Shown here: positions 7,669 through 16,073 of the stretch, one piece after another
Layout of the letters: every line of letters begins with the position of its first letter
How positions within the stretch are numbered: position 1 is the stretch's first letter
Assembly: GCA_964632305.1 (NCBI GenBank)
Contig: CAZWBR010000007.1
Coordinates: forward strand, 1-64,000
Length of the DNA: 64,000 nucleotides
DNA from: CAZWBR01 sp964632305
GTDB lineage: Bacteria; Bacteroidota; Bacteroidia; Bacteroidales; Prolixibacteraceae
Direction: 5' to 3'
Notes under the pieces: generated by a model
Told to the model about the DNA's origin: nothing
Database searches by the model: none
What the model saw: the letters and a program-made list of their open reading frames with translations, nothing else
Translations under genes and position numbers: made by a program

Positions 7669-8448
7669 CTACTTCGCCTGACCTCCCTCTTTGGTGAACC
7701 GGTCGATAAAACGAAGCATCTCCCCGTAATGTGACCCTTTCCAGTAGATCTTGTCACAATCGCGGCAATAGTAGAACTCCCTGAAGATTCGCGTGATCTC
7801 CCTGTCAAGCCGCCTCTCCACCTTCTCCCGCGCTATCTCCGTCAATAACCCGTTACAGACCAAACACCGCGTAAGGGGGATAATCTGCGAATAAAGGTCA
7901 AATTTGTCGAGCACCTCCCTGATCTGCTCCTTCACATAAATACTTCGTACAAAATAGCCATGCTTCACCTCTCTCGAGCAGAGCAGGCTCTTGTCGCGGG
8001 TCAGAATAATCCGGTGCTCCTCCCCCGCGAGTTTCACAATGTCCCGATCGTCAAGCCGATTATCGTACAAGGTATCGAAGCCGAACATCCGCAGGTATTT
8101 GGCCAGCTTTCCCAGATGGGCATCCAGGATAAAACGGCTTATCCGCAGAGGCTCTCCCCTCAGTTTAGTTAACGGACCAATATCGAAACTCTCAAAAACC
8201 GGGTAAACCGACACCCTCTCCCCTCCCTTCAGGCGGTAACTGAATGTCTCGGCATTCCCGTTGACCAGTATCAGATCCACCTCGGAGAGCGGAATCCCCA
8301 ACGATTCGATGATCTCGCCCACCGTTACCGGGACCAAAAAACTGTAGTCAAAATCGGTCTGCTTCCGTTCCTGACGAACGAAATCGTTCAATTCGGCGTA
8401 AAGCCGGATGGTCGCCGATTTTTTGCCGTTATCGCTGTTGCTTTTCAT
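7669..8448 (-). CDS. Mut7-C RNase-fold protein with N-terminal ubiquitin-like domain
   Basis: The 259-residue product has two parts. Residues 1 to about 95 (RLYAELNDFVRQ through ERVSVYPVFESFDI) fit the beta-grasp Mut7-C ubiquitin-like domain. Residues from about 100 (FILDAHLGKLAKYLRMFGFDTLY) fit the Mut7-C domain, a PIN-like nuclease fold with acidic residues in ILTRDKSLL. A zinc ribbon follows: CLVCNG and, further on, YYCRDCDKIYW. The family is presumed to be an RNase or RNA-processing protein, but its target is unknown. It stands alone, convergent with tsf. The assignment to the family is good; the function is not established. Confidence 0.8.
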   Translation of the reverse strand: MKSNSDNGKKSATIRLYAELNDFVRQERKQTDFDYSFLVPVTVGEIIESLGIPLSEVDLILVNGNAETFSYRLKGGERVSVYPVFESFDIGPLTKLRGEPLRISRFILDAHLGKLAKYLRMFGFDTLYDNRLDDRDIVKLAGEEHRIILTRDKSLLCSREVKHGYFVRSIYVKEQIREVLDKFDLYSQIIPLTRCLVCNGLLTEIAREKVERRLDREITRIFREFYYCRDCDKIYWKGSHYGEMLRFIDRFTKEGGQAK

Positions 8449-8637
8449 ACAAACGGGTTTCCGATCCTCATCACCCGATTAAAGTTAAGCATAGTTTGGC
8501 TAAACCGCCAATCGCTCTCCCTCAATTTTCAAGCTGAAAAATCAGCTCCCCCGTACGCCAGCCTCAAAGTGACACCCAAAAAATAACCGACACGATAAGC
8601 CCTCCCTTCAGATTCCTTCACAGCGCCGCATGTCGGG

Positions 8638-8694
8638 ACCACCTCCGGTGTTTCTGTACTGTTTCTGTACTCTTTCTGTGCTCTATCTGTACTT
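8638..8694 (+). repeat. 11-nt iteron element, copy A
   Basis: A leader ACCACCTCCGGTG (8638-8650) is followed by four tandem 11-mers: TTTCTGTACTG, TTTCTGTACTC, TTTCTGTGCTC and TATCTGTACTT (8651-8694). An inverted half-unit GATACAGTAT follows at about 8705, and another unit-like TCTTCTGTACTC at about 8779. The same architecture occurs at 26753-26836 (inverted orientation) and 60167-60260. The rest of the 8449-8966 gap shows nothing except the pyrH promoter. Confidence 0.8.
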
Positions 8695-8917
8695 TAAGGG
8701 TACCGATACAGTATTTAAGAAATAGGGATATACATCGGAAAGTCCGGCGAAGAAGTCCCGGTCACGGGGATGAATCATCTTCTGTACTCTGCCGGTTTAT
8801 CCTCCTGAAATCGCCCCAGAGGGTCGAATTTCCCGGATGAGCGGAATGAAGTCCTGTAAAGGGAAAAAACCGACTGCGGAGCGGTTAAAAGAAATGGCGA
8901 AACAGCGCCACCGTTTC

Positions 8918-8948
8918 TTTGTCAAAAACCATTTTTAGTGTAAGTTTG
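8918..8948 (+). promoter_or_regulatory. pyrH promoter
   Basis: TTTG (8918-8921), exactly 19 nt, then TAAGTTTG (8941-8948). The pyrH start lies 18 bp further on, giving a very short leader. This is a textbook match to the phylum consensus. Confidence 0.8.
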
Positions 8949-8966
8949 CGTTAGAATAAACAGGTT

Positions 8967-9677
8967 ATGATAAAATATAAACGAATATTACTGAAACTCT
9001 CCGGCGAATCGCTGATGGGGGCTCAACAATACGGGATCGACCCGGCCCGGTTATCTGATTACGCCGAACAGATTAAAGAGGCGGTTGAACTGGGTGTTCA
9101 GGTGGGCATCGTGATCGGCGGCGGGAATATTTTCCGCGGGCTGAGCGGTGCTTCGAAAGGGTTCGACCGCGTGAAGGGCGACCAGATGGGGATGCTGGCC
9201 ACGGTGATCAACAGCCTGGCATTGAATTCGGCCCTTCAGGCTATCGGGGTCAAATCGAGGGTGCTGACCGCCATCCGTATGGAGCCGGTTGGCGAGTTCT
9301 ACTCGAAAGACAAGGCCGTTGATACCCTGGAGAAGGGCGAAGTGGCCATCTTTTCCGGCGGAACGGGAAACCCCTATTTTACAACCGATACCGGCTCTTC
9401 GCTGCGCGGGATCGAGATCGAAGCCGATGCCATGTTCAAGGGCACCCGGGTGGACGGGATCTACACCGCCGACCCCGAGAAAGACCCTTCGTCAACCAAA
9501 TTCGATGAGATAACCTACGACCAGATCTACAACCTCGGGTTGAAAATCATGGATTTGACCGCTACAACCATGTGCAAGGAGAACAATCTCCCGATCGTGG
9601 TTTTTGATATGGACACCAAAGGGAACCTGGTCAAAGTGCTGAAAGGCGAACCAATTGGGACTGTAGTCCATAATTAG
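8967..9677 (+). CDS. pyrH: UMP kinase
   Basis: UMP kinase phosphorylates UMP to UDP with ATP, the entry to pyrimidine nucleotides; the bacterial enzyme is a hexamer of the amino-acid-kinase fold. The 236-residue product opens with YKRILLKLSGESLMG, has the glycine loop VGIVIGGGNIFRG, and shows SGGTGNPYFTTDTGSSLRGIEIEADAMFKGTRVDGIYTADP, the nucleotide-binding region typical of PyrH. Length and start are standard. It has its own promoter 20 bp upstream and is followed by frr about 120 bp later, a common pairing. Confidence 0.97.
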   Translation: MIKYKRILLKLSGESLMGAQQYGIDPARLSDYAEQIKEAVELGVQVGIVIGGGNIFRGLSGASKGFDRVKGDQMGMLATVINSLALNSALQAIGVKSRVLTAIRMEPVGEFYSKDKAVDTLEKGEVAIFSGGTGNPYFTTDTGSSLRGIEIEADAMFKGTRVDGIYTADPEKDPSSTKFDEITYDQIYNLGLKIMDLTATTMCKENNLPIVVFDMDTKGNLVKVLKGEPIGTVVHN

Positions 9678-9731
9678 GGGTTAGCAACCACCCCTGTTCC
9701 GGGTTTCCGAATGGATTCTCCAAAAGGATGT

Positions 9732-9764
9732 TTGTAACTTAACAAGAGATTTTTATTATATTTG
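9732..9764 (+). promoter_or_regulatory. Possible frr promoter
   Basis: TATATTTG (9757-9764) is a perfect -7 box. The nearest TTG (9732-9734) is 22 nt upstream, wider than the usual 19-21, so the -33 element is uncertain. Confidence 0.5.
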
Positions 9765-9798
9765 CCTATCATTATCAAGTTGTTAAAATATTCGCCTT

Positions 9799-10365
9799 AT
9801 GAATGACGAAATTCAAATGTTAATGGATGAGACCATCGAACGGATGGAACATGCGATTGCACATCTCGATCATGAGCTTGCCCATATCAGGGCAGGGAAA
9901 GCCAGTCCTCGGATGATTGAAAGCGTGGTGGTGGAGTATTACGGCGCCATGACCCCCATCATGCAGCTCACCAATGTCAGTACGCCGGATGCCCGGACTA
10001 TTGCCATTCAACCCTGGGACAAAAAGATGATCCCGGTCATCGAGCGGGCCATCATCAATTCGAACCTCGGGTTTAATCCCGAGAACAACGGGGAGATCAT
10101 CCGGTTGAACGTTCCGGTACCCACGGAAGAGCGCCGGCGTAACCTGGTCAGGGATGCCAATAAAGAAAGCGAGACCGCCAAAGTAAGCATCAGGGCCGCC
10201 CGTAAGGATGCCAACGAGTTTCTGAAAAAGATGTTAAAATCGAAAGAGATCTCGGAAGATATGGAGAAGAGCACCTCGGAGGAGATCCAGGAACTGACCG
10301 ACAACTACAACAAGAAGGTGGATACCATGGTCGCCGCCAAAGAAAAAGAGATTCTTACCGTGTGA
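9799..10365 (+). CDS. frr: Ribosome recycling factor
   Basis: RRF acts with EF-G to split post-termination ribosomes. The 188-residue product matches the family throughout. HLDHELAHIRAGKASPRMIESVVVEYYG forms the first helix and hinge. PDARTIAIQPWDKKMIPVIERAI and LNVPVPTEERRRNLVRDANKE follow. The C-terminal helix carries the lysine and glutamate pattern expected of the three-helix bundle. It is downstream of pyrH and ends at a strong terminator. Confidence 0.97.
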   Translation: MNDEIQMLMDETIERMEHAIAHLDHELAHIRAGKASPRMIESVVVEYYGAMTPIMQLTNVSTPDARTIAIQPWDKKMIPVIERAIINSNLGFNPENNGEIIRLNVPVPTEERRRNLVRDANKESETAKVSIRAARKDANEFLKKMLKSKEISEDMEKSTSEEIQELTDNYNKKVDTMVAAKEKEILTV

Positions 10366-10390
10366 GGATTATATGAATCATATATCCAGA

Positions 10391-10420
10391 AAAGGGCTGC
10401 TATGGCGGCCCTTTTTCTTT
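10391..10420. terminator. Terminator after frr
   Basis: AAAGGGCTGC (10391-10400) pairs over ten bases (one G-U) with GCGGCCCTTT (10405-10414), with a four-base loop and a following T-tract. It also faces the end of the convergent gene at 10421. Confidence 0.85.
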
Positions 10421-11503
10421 TCAATGAAGCTGGTTTGATCTCTTTGATGAAAACCATTTCCAGGGGCGGATCTCGTAATCTCTTTGGGTAGAGAGCCGGT
10501 AGGCCAGGTTGAACCTCATGTTCCCCGCGTTCCAGTTGATGTAAGTTTGTTTTAGGTGAGTCGGCGAGAGCAGTTGGTAATCGATCCAGGAGAGGCCGAC
10601 AAAAATCCGGTCGAACTGGTAGCCTATGGCATAACGCTCGTTAAGACTTGCTTTCAAATTGGTTGATCTCTGTATTGACTGATCGGACAGATCAACGCGG
10701 TTGGAACCGATCCCCACGCTGGCATTGATCGACGCCAGGGCAAAAAATCGCTTCCCCAGCACCAGGGTATAGGCGTAGCCCCCGGTAAGGTTGATCGAGT
10801 AGAAACCCCAACGGTCAAAATCGAGACGGTCGTAGAAATTGGTCTCATCGACGAAGGAAGGGACCATTGATGAATCGGCCCGTGAGCCCACCCAGTAAGC
10901 TTCGATCCCTACGGTAGGTTGACCGGCACTTTTTTTCTGATGCTCGTTCTGGGTAAAGGCCGACCGCAGGCTGTACCGCCTGGGATTAAAATTGGTATAG
11001 GCCCCAAACCCGACCGAATAGTTTCTCAAATCGTCGCGCAGGTAGTTCTGCGGGCGTTCCCGGATAAAGGAAAAATCATTCAGATTGGAGAGGTATTGCC
11101 CTTTATAATAGCCGGTGAAAAAATCGATGGTAAAACGTCTCAGATAGAGGTGCGACTGAAAATCAAAATGTTTGGTATTGCCGTATTTGACAGGGTCGGG
11201 AGTCGTAAAGGGAAAGACCAGCCCGATATTTAAGGCGAGGAATTTATAATTAATACCTGCCCCAAGGGTATAACCGTTAGAAGGGCGGTAAGCCAAGGCT
11301 ATCTTCTCGCCGTAATCGACAATGCGCTGCCGCGAATATTTTTGCGAAGTATAGAGGCGAAGGATAATATCTTTGGAATAATCTTCGATATAGGCGGAGT
11401 CGATCGAAGGATTGAGCCATTGCTGAAACTTATTCTGCGAACGTGAACAGTAGGGGTAAAAAAGGGTAAAGAGTAAAAGGAGCAGACTGAATTTCAGTGG
11501 CAT
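10421..11503 (-). CDS. DUF4421 family outer-membrane-type protein
   Basis: The 360-residue product starts with a clear signal peptide (hydrophobic FSLLLLLFTLFYPYC). It then has the DUF4421 pattern: a short N-terminal segment with YIEDYSKDIILRLYTSQKY, followed by repeated amphipathic strands such as GYTLGAGINYKFLALNIGLVFPF. Aromatic-rich strands, glycine turns and a terminal strand (MRFNLAYRLSTQ) suggest an outer-membrane beta-barrel. The family has no established function. It is transcribed alone toward frr; the upstream neighbour on the same strand is a SPOR lipoprotein, separated from it by a terminator. Confidence 0.75.
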   Translation of the reverse strand: MPLKFSLLLLLFTLFYPYCSRSQNKFQQWLNPSIDSAYIEDYSKDIILRLYTSQKYSRQRIVDYGEKIALAYRPSNGYTLGAGINYKFLALNIGLVFPFTTPDPVKYGNTKHFDFQSHLYLRRFTIDFFTGYYKGQYLSNLNDFSFIRERPQNYLRDDLRNYSVGFGAYTNFNPRRYSLRSAFTQNEHQKKSAGQPTVGIEAYWVGSRADSSMVPSFVDETNFYDRLDFDRWGFYSINLTGGYAYTLVLGKRFFALASINASVGIGSNRVDLSDQSIQRSTNLKASLNERYAIGYQFDRIFVGLSWIDYQLLSPTHLKQTYINWNAGNMRFNLAYRLSTQRDYEIRPWKWFSSKRSNQLH

Positions 11504-11544
11504 AAAACGGTATTTAAGGCCAAAAATAGCAATAGGAAGGGAAC

Positions 11545-11574
11545 AAAAAAAGAGGGTGTTACCCTCTTTTTTTT
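11545..11574 (-). terminator. Terminator after the SPOR lipoprotein gene
   Basis: GAGGGT (11552-11557) pairs with ACCCTC (11561-11566) and the arms extend through A- and T-runs on both sides; on the minus strand the stem is followed by a run of U's. Confidence 0.85.
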
Positions 11575-12004
11575 ATTGTTTCTTGATCAACAACCACACA
11601 TCGCTATATTTTGTAAACTTCTGCCTGATCTCAGCCACGCGGCTGCGGGCAGCGGTTTCGTCGTCAAAGCTGTTCACGCTGACACGGTAGAGACCGTTTT
11701 CGTTCACCAGGATGCCGGGATAGAAATCTTCCTGCATCAGTTGATTTTTGAAATTCTGAGCATTTTCATAAACGCTGAAGCTGCCTAAAATGACATAGAA
11801 CCGCTTGTTTCCATAATCAGCGGCCTCGCCTTTTGCCGCGGAGACCTTCTCTTCCTTGGCCGTTACCGGAGCGCTTTGAGTACCGGAAACGGAAGGTTCA
11901 GAAGATTCCTGTTGGACAGGCTCCGGTTTTGGAGCGATCTTTTGGGTTTTACAACCCACTGCAAGTACAACGACCAGCAGCACTAAAATTTTCAGACCTT
12001 TCAT
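11573..12004 (-). CDS. SPOR-domain lipoprotein
   Basis: A 143-residue exported lipoprotein. The N terminus MKGLKILVLLVVVLAVGC is a lipoprotein signal with the lipidation Cys at residue 18. A proline- and serine-rich linker to about residue 65 follows. The C-terminal SPOR domain (KRFYVILGSFSVYENAQNFKNQL to DVWLLIKKQ) has the two beta-alpha-beta halves of the family. SPOR domains bind denuded glycan strands in septal peptidoglycan, so a role at the division site or in wall anchoring is likely. It is a single-gene transcript ending in its own terminator. Confidence 0.85.
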   Translation of the reverse strand: MKGLKILVLLVVVLAVGCKTQKIAPKPEPVQQESSEPSVSGTQSAPVTAKEEKVSAAKGEAADYGNKRFYVILGSFSVYENAQNFKNQLMQEDFYPGILVNENGLYRVSVNSFDDETAARSRVAEIRQKFTKYSDVWLLIKKQ

Positions 12005-12317
12005 TTTTTTGATTTTGATGTTTTCCGAATATCAATTCATTGAGCATTGTTCGAATAGCGAAAATAATAATTATTTGAAAAATTACAGAGGGTTATTCCA
12101 ATTCAATATGTAATTAAGTTGAAATAAATTTTGAACCTAAACATATTTTTTCATACCTTTCATGAAAACAAGATCCAATTCAGGTTGAGAGTCAAAATTT
12201 CCGGTGGTCCCGAAAGGGATTATCACGGATAAAAAAAATACCCAACCCTGTTATAATATTATGCCGATTAATCATATATTTGGAATACTTTCTTACGAAC
12301 TTAAAAAATAGTCCGTT
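12005..12317 (+). promoter_or_regulatory. AT-rich intergenic region with -7 box before the receiver gene
   Basis: TATATTTG at 12275-12282 is a full -7 match located 35 nt before the receiver gene; no good TTG lies 19-21 nt upstream. A second candidate, TTG-N20-TACCTTTC near 12130-12160, is further up. The remainder shows no gene or repeat. Confidence 0.45.
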
Positions 12318-12827
12318 ATGCAGAAAATAAAGGATCCGTTAATATTTATTGTTGAAGACAATCAGGTCTACAATAAGTTGGTTGTTAGCTATTTACACTC
12401 CAAGAAATTCACCAAGGTAGAAAGTTTTGCCACCGGCGAAGAGTGTCTCAACAATATGTATAAGAAACCTGATATTGTCATTCAGGACTATCTTTTGGAT
12501 GGTATCAACGGGATTGATGTCCTAAAAGCTGCCAAAAAGGTACACCCCGAAGTAGAGTTCATCTTTCTCTCGGGTCAGGACAGCGTGGATGTGGCCATTA
12601 ACACCATGAAATTTGGTGCATATGACTATATCGTTAAAGATCAGATGGCTTTAAAGAAGATGGTCGACAAGATTACCAAGATTATCTCGGTACAGGATCT
12701 GGTGCGCAGCAACAAGCGTTACAAGGTTGGGGTGACCCTCTTTTTCATTGCCCTGGCCATCATCATCCTGATCCTGGTGGGGTTGACCGTTATCTATCCT
12801 GAACGATTCTCAATCTGGGGAAATTAA
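12318..12827 (+). CDS. Stand-alone receiver domain tethered by a C-terminal membrane helix
   Basis: Residues 6 to about 125 form a CheY-like receiver. The acidic pair is E13-D14, the phospho-accepting Asp is D57 in DIVIQDYLLDG, the switch Ser is in FIFLSGQD, and the conserved Lys is in YIVKDQ. Instead of a DNA-binding or enzymatic output, the chain continues through a short basic stretch (RSNKRYK). It ends in one strongly hydrophobic helix of about 24 residues (VTLFFIALAIIILILVGLTVIY) and a ten-residue tail. The receiver should face the cytoplasm. No histidine kinase lies nearby. The receiver call is sure; output and partner are unknown. Confidence 0.85.
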   Translation: MQKIKDPLIFIVEDNQVYNKLVVSYLHSKKFTKVESFATGEECLNNMYKKPDIVIQDYLLDGINGIDVLKAAKKVHPEVEFIFLSGQDSVDVAINTMKFGAYDYIVKDQMALKKMVDKITKIISVQDLVRSNKRYKVGVTLFFIALAIIILILVGLTVIYPERFSIWGN

Positions 12828-12846
12828 CACATATTGCGGTATAAAT

Positions 12847-12889
12847 AAACGAAAGCCGCTTCCCGGTAAAAGGGAAGCGGCTTTCGTTT
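12847..12889. terminator. Bidirectional terminator with 18-bp perfect stem
   Basis: Bases 12847-12864 pair without mismatch with 12872-12889 around a seven-base loop; the arms begin with AAAC and end with GTTT. It lies between the convergent receiver and CtpA genes and serves both. Confidence 0.9.
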
Positions 12890-12912
12890 ACAGGATACCC
12901 CCGGATGAAGGT

Positions 12913-14604
12913 TTATTTTTTCGACCCGGAAACAATCATCTGTCCGGGTTTAAGAATATCGACATAGGCTTTAGGGTCATCCAGTACCGTTCTGGCGTTC
13001 CTGATCGCCGGATCACTCTTGATCGAAGCGATGACAGCCCCTTTCTGATAGTAGTAACGGATAATGATTTCATCGATTAGCAGTTCACTGATCTCTTTTC
13101 TAAACTTTGCCAGGTCCTGGTCGAGGTTCAGTTTCAATCCTCTCTCCAACGCTTCAAACTCGCTCTTCGCCTGATCGAAATACTGTTCATTCTTAGCGGT
13201 TTCAATCAGCTCTTTCAAAGCCTGCTCGCTTCGCGACTCATAGGTAAACGATTTTCCCGACAGGAACTGATGAAAATCGTCGTATATCGCATCGGTAATC
13301 GCGAACTGATCGGCAGCAGGGATAGAGGAATGTTTAAGGGCAAACTGGGTGGCATAATCAAAGATAATATTGTCCTGGACTAATTTGACGGCCAACTCGC
13401 TTAACGTATCCTGCGATAGTTTGATATCGGGAGAGATACCGCCGCCGTCAAAGACCTTACGTCCGTTTTTTGTTTTGTACTCAGTGATCAACGAATCGGG
13501 GATCGTGCCCACACTACCGTCTTCGTTACGGTGAGAATAATCGAGGGCCTGGATGCAACGCCCGCTGGGGATATAATATTTGGCTGTGGTCACTTTCAGC
13601 TTGGTGTTATAACTCAGGTCGCGTGTGGTCTGGACCAATCCCTTTCCGAAGGTACGGGTACCCAGGATCACCGCACGGTCGAGGTCCTGGAGCGCCCCGG
13701 CCACGATCTCCGACGCGGAGGCCGATCCCCTGTTGACCAGCAGGACCAATGGCATGACCGTATCGATGGGCTGTTCGGTGGCGCGATAGGTCTTGTCCCA
13801 CTGCGAGACTTTGCCCTTGGTGCTGACAATCTCCTGACCATGATTAACGAAGAGGTTCGACATTTTGACCGCTTCGCCCAGAAGTCCACCCGGGTTACCC
13901 CTCAGATCGATGATCATCTTCTCCGCGCCTTTTTTATCCCTTAGTTCCAGGAAAGCCGATTTGACTTTATTGCTGCACCCGTCGGTAAAGCTGGAGAGAC
14001 GGATATAGCCTGTTTTACCATCGATCATCCCGTAATAGGTTACCGGATCGATCTTGATCTCTTCGCGGACGATATCGACTGTAAAGGGCTTCTTGTCGCC
14101 GGGTCGCAGCATCTTCAGCCTTACCGGTTGTTTGGCGGGTCCTTTCAACAAATCAGAGACGTCGGATACGCTCATCTTATCAGCCGACTTCCCTTCGACT
14201 TCCACGAAGACATCGCCGGCTTTCAACCCGTTCTTCTGAGCCGGGAAACCTTCGTAAGGCTCAGCCACCACAACATTATCCCCTTTTTTGCGGATCAGCG
14301 CCCCGATCCCGGCATATTCACCCGTGGTCATGAACTTGAAGTCGTCCATGTCGGACTCGGGGATATAAACGGTATAGGGATCAAGCGATTCCAACATATC
14401 GTCGATCCCCGACTTGATCAGCTTCTCAGGCTCAACTTCATCGACATAAAACAGGTTCAGTTCCCTGAAAAGGGTATAAAAAATGTCGAGGTTCTTACTG
14501 ATCTCGAAGTTTCGCTGATCCACTTTAAAGCTCCAGAACGAGAGCCCCATTATCACGACAAGGGAAACTGCCAATGCCGCCTTCAATAGCCGGTTTGTCT
14601 TCAT
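12913..14604 (-). CDS. C-terminal processing protease, S41 family
   Basis: A 563-residue periplasmic serine protease. An N-terminal signal anchor (LLKAALAVSLVVIMGLSFWSF) is followed by a helical segment and a PDZ domain at about residues 95-180 (GEYAGIGALIRKKG, EGFPAQKNGLKAGDVFVEVEG). The catalytic domain has DLRGNPGGLL, the nucleophile Ser in RGSASASEIVAGALQD, and the base Lys in TFGKGLVQT. A C-terminal helical extension of about 170 residues (from 'SPDIKLSQD') is typical of the long CtpA/Prc proteins of this phylum. Targets are probably envelope proteins. It is transcribed alone from a promoter at 14644-14672. Confidence 0.9.
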   Translation of the reverse strand: MKTNRLLKAALAVSLVVIMGLSFWSFKVDQRNFEISKNLDIFYTLFRELNLFYVDEVEPEKLIKSGIDDMLESLDPYTVYIPESDMDDFKFMTTGEYAGIGALIRKKGDNVVVAEPYEGFPAQKNGLKAGDVFVEVEGKSADKMSVSDVSDLLKGPAKQPVRLKMLRPGDKKPFTVDIVREEIKIDPVTYYGMIDGKTGYIRLSSFTDGCSNKVKSAFLELRDKKGAEKMIIDLRGNPGGLLGEAVKMSNLFVNHGQEIVSTKGKVSQWDKTYRATEQPIDTVMPLVLLVNRGSASASEIVAGALQDLDRAVILGTRTFGKGLVQTTRDLSYNTKLKVTTAKYYIPSGRCIQALDYSHRNEDGSVGTIPDSLITEYKTKNGRKVFDGGGISPDIKLSQDTLSELAVKLVQDNIIFDYATQFALKHSSIPAADQFAITDAIYDDFHQFLSGKSFTYESRSEQALKELIETAKNEQYFDQAKSEFEALERGLKLNLDQDLAKFRKEISELLIDEIIIRYYYQKGAVIASIKSDPAIRNARTVLDDPKAYVDILKPGQMIVSGSKK

Positions 14605-14643
14605 CTATATTTTTCTTTAAACCATAATCAACATCACAAGTAA

Positions 14644-14672
14644 CAAAGGTAATAAAAGCTGAATGATCACAA
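14644..14672 (-). promoter_or_regulatory. Promoter of the S41 protease gene
   Basis: Read leftward: TTG (14670-14672), 18 nt, TACCTTTG (14644-14651), about 40 nt before the start codon. The spacing is one base shorter than the consensus. Confidence 0.6.
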
Positions 14673-14874
14673 CTATCCAATCTTATGAACCTGCCTCATC
14701 ATCCTCCTAAAAATTGTTAAAGAGAAAAGGCAGGAAATATTGAAATGGTCGCTTTCGGGAGATATCTCATCTTTTTAAACTATTTTTGGCGTTATTATCA
14801 CCCTAAAGAAAAGAGAGGGCGAACGCCAACTGAAAAGCAGGCGTACCGGATTAGAAACCGATTAATAAAACAGG

Positions 14875-15819
14875 TTGAATAAAGGATTAGTCATACGATC
14901 GACAGGGAGCTGGTACTCGGTAAAAAGCGATACGGGCGAGATTCTGGATTGCCGCATCAAGGGCAAGCTCAGGATGAAAGGGGTGCGGACCACCAATCCG
15001 GTGGCGGTCGGCGACCGTGTTGAGTTTGAGATCCAGCAGGATGAGACCTCCGAATCGGGCCAGAACGGGGTGATCAGCCAGATCGAGCCCCGCCGTAATT
15101 ACATCATCCGCAAAGCGTCGAACCTCTCGAAGGAGAGCCAGATCATTGCCGCCAATGTTGATCAGGCCTTCCTGACTGTGACAGTCAATTATCCGGTGAC
15201 CCTGCCCGGCTTTATCGATCGCTACCTGATCTCGGCCGAAGCTTACCGCGTTCCCGCGGCCTTAATATTTAATAAGCTGGACCTCTATAACGAGAAAGAT
15301 TACGAGCGGCTGGAAGAACTGCTGCAGACCTACGAATCGATCGGGTATAAATGCTACCAGGTTTCGGCGGAGAAGAATTTTAATATCGATCCGTTGCGCG
15401 AGGATATGAAGGGGAAGATCAATCTGCTCTCGGGCCATTCGGGGGTTGGGAAATCAACACTGATGAACCGTCTGGAACCCTCGCTTAACCTGAAGACGGC
15501 AGAAATATCCGATTACCATTTGCAGGGAAAACATACCACCACCTTTGCCGAGATGTTTGAGATGAAAGAAGGAGGTTACCTGATCGACACACCGGGGATC
15601 CGGGGGTTCGGGGTGATCGACATGGAGAAAGCCGAAATTTCGCACTATTTCCCCGAGATGTTCGGGTTGCTGAAACAGTGCCGTTTTTTCAACTGTACCC
15701 ACGTGCATGAACCCGGCTGCGCGGTAAAAGAGGCGGTCGAACGCGGAGACATCCCGGTCACCAGGTATGAATCGTACCTTTCACTGATTGAAGAGGATAA
15801 CAGCAAGTACAGGGGATAA
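14875..15819 (+). CDS. rsgA: Ribosome small subunit-dependent GTPase A
   Basis: RsgA is a circularly permuted GTPase that checks late 30S maturation. The 314-residue product has an N-terminal OB fold (VAVGDRVEFEI). The G4-like FNKLDLY comes before the P-loop GHSGVGKST at residues 187-195, and the G3-like DTPGIRGFG comes after it; this order is the permutation. A C-terminal zinc motif CRFFNCTHVHEPGC completes it. The start is TTG: it gives MNKGLVIRSTGSWY, the usual N terminus, and no ATG is available. About 150 residues later the fold is standard. It is monocistronic. Confidence 0.95.
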   Translation: MNKGLVIRSTGSWYSVKSDTGEILDCRIKGKLRMKGVRTTNPVAVGDRVEFEIQQDETSESGQNGVISQIEPRRNYIIRKASNLSKESQIIAANVDQAFLTVTVNYPVTLPGFIDRYLISAEAYRVPAALIFNKLDLYNEKDYERLEELLQTYESIGYKCYQVSAEKNFNIDPLREDMKGKINLLSGHSGVGKSTLMNRLEPSLNLKTAEISDYHLQGKHTTTFAEMFEMKEGGYLIDTPGIRGFGVIDMEKAEISHYFPEMFGLLKQCRFFNCTHVHEPGCAVKEAVERGDIPVTRYESYLSLIEEDNSKYRG

Positions 15820-16073
15820 AAATGATCGTTTGATCGCTCTGTTACCAGTCCCATATCAACCTACCCTAATCCAAACAAACCTGGCCGCAGGTGAGCCATA
15901 CCTTAGATTAAGTTCAGGAATCGGGGAATACAGAACAATTTAATCCCAAATCCGTATTATTAACAAACCCGTAACAATCAGGAGATTGATAATGCTTATT
16001 TTTCGCCGGTCAATTTGATAAAGCCTAATCCCTATTCTATTTGGATATCTACGCTGGAAAGGAACATTATTAT

